Source of the DNA: Halobacteriovorax vibrionivorans
Lineage (GTDB): Bacteria > Bdellovibrionota > Bacteriovoracia > Bacteriovoracales > Bacteriovoracaceae
Direction: 5' to 3'
Assembly (NCBI RefSeq): GCF_003346865.1
Contig: NZ_QDKL01000003.1
Span: forward strand, 434,001-498,000
DNA length: 64,000 nt
The first letter of the stretch is position 1. The number at the start of each line of letters is the position of its first letter. Under the pieces are notes generated by a model, which was not told the origin of the DNA, did not search any database, and was given only the letters and a program-made list of their open reading frames with translations. Shown here one piece after another: positions 63,735 through 64,000 of the stretch. The translations under genes and the position numbers were made by a program.

Positions 63735-64000
63735 CGAAAACAAAAATAGCAAGAGCGAAAATATTGTTTTAGAAGATGAAAAACATCTAGTCCTCGATCA
63801 TGACTACGATGGGATACAAGAGCTTAATCACCCACTTCCAAGTTGGTGGAGTGGACTTTGGGCGCTTTCTTTCATTTTCTCAATCCCTTACTTTATGTAT
63901 TATGTTTTAATGGATGGTCCAACACTACTTGAAACGTACAAAAAAGATATGCAGGAAATGCAAAAAGTTATTGATGCAGAAGCTGCAAACACAGCAAATT
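63727..64000 (+). CDS. ccoP: cbb3 oxidase subunit III CcoP, 3'-truncated
   Basis: The first 91 codons of CcoP, running off the window. DHDYDGIQELNHPLPSWW is the CcoP signature before its membrane helix (SGLWALSFIFSIPYFMYYV). The diheme cytochrome c domain lies beyond the edge. The ATG sits inside the end of ccoQ, so the two are translationally coupled. Confidence 0.92.
   Translation, partial: MSNENKNSKSENIVLEDEKHLVLDHDYDGIQELNHPLPSWWSGLWALSFIFSIPYFMYYVLMDGPTLLETYKKDMQEMQKVIDAEAANTAN

Noticed and set aside
1..64000. tRNA, rRNA, phage or IS elements
   Set aside because: I found no cloverleaf with a CCA end, no rRNA stretches and no transposase, integrase or phage structural protein among the ORFs.

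Overview
The window reads as a chromosomal segment of an AT-rich, Gram-negative, aerobic bacterium. Gene content and protein style suggest the Bdellovibrionota, most likely a Bacteriovorax/Halobacteriovorax-like predator. The pointers are many exported proteases and lipoproteins with no known family, a lysine/alanine-rich H1-like protein, an sdhCAB operon with a single-chain (B-type) cytochrome b, a cbb3 oxidase with fused CcoN and CcoO, and abundant short hairpin terminators whose stems begin with GGCC. This placement is inference from recognised families, not a database match. I see no prophage, insertion sequence, integrase, CRISPR array, rRNA or tRNA. Coding density is high and almost every gap is short.

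Layout. 1-4 kb: the 3' part of queF, then tatA, a lone receiver-domain protein, rpsP-khpA, a TatD-type hydrolase overlapping a dihydrouridine synthase, and a MerC-like membrane protein. 4-7.3 kb: an H1-like basic protein, an MgtE magnesium channel and an ETHE1/Blh-like metallo-beta-lactamase-fold enzyme. 7.4-10.8 kb: the sdhCAB operon. 10.9-17 kb: a secreted redoxin overlapping a SprT-DUF2786 fusion, queE, several small unknowns, a DksA-type zinc-finger protein and a truncated haemoglobin. 17-27.8 kb: a DEAD-box helicase, envelope proteins of unknown function, tgt, a secreted S1-like protease, a COG2509-like flavoprotein and cinA.

27.8-40 kb holds the most unusual material. It is a three-gene operon read on the minus strand: a giant MotB-like protein of about 1,773 residues, a MotA/TolQ/ExbB-family membrane protein, and a cyclic-nucleotide-binding-fold protein without a DNA-binding domain. 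The giant protein has one N-terminal membrane helix with a candidate proton-carrying Asp, then about 1,450 residues of predicted coiled coil containing two internal tandem repeat arrays, then an OmpA-like peptidoglycan-binding domain. Divergent from it lies a 1,653-residue Cys-rich lipoprotein. Together this looks like an ion-driven envelope machine of a type I do not recognise.

40-43 kb: an operon of three putative acyltransferases (CAT/condensation-like, GNAT-like, and a third GNAT/FeeM-like protein). 43-57.7 kb: an S41 protease, an RlmM-like methyltransferase, a large exported unknown, a peroxiredoxin-glutaredoxin hybrid, type III glutamine synthetase with a small membrane ORF upstream, a phosphopantetheinyl transferase, an M61 peptidase, an A-type Fe-S carrier homologue lacking its C-terminal Cys pair, a LysR regulator and two unknowns. 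57.9 kb to the end: a Crp/Fnr regulator followed by ccoI-ccoS-ccoNO-ccoQ-ccoP(partial), a microaerobic respiration locus with a FNR-like palindrome ahead of the regulator.

Three queuosine genes (queF, queE, tgt) lie scattered through the first 24 kb. Many convergent gene pairs share one bidirectional hairpin or overlap by a few bases.
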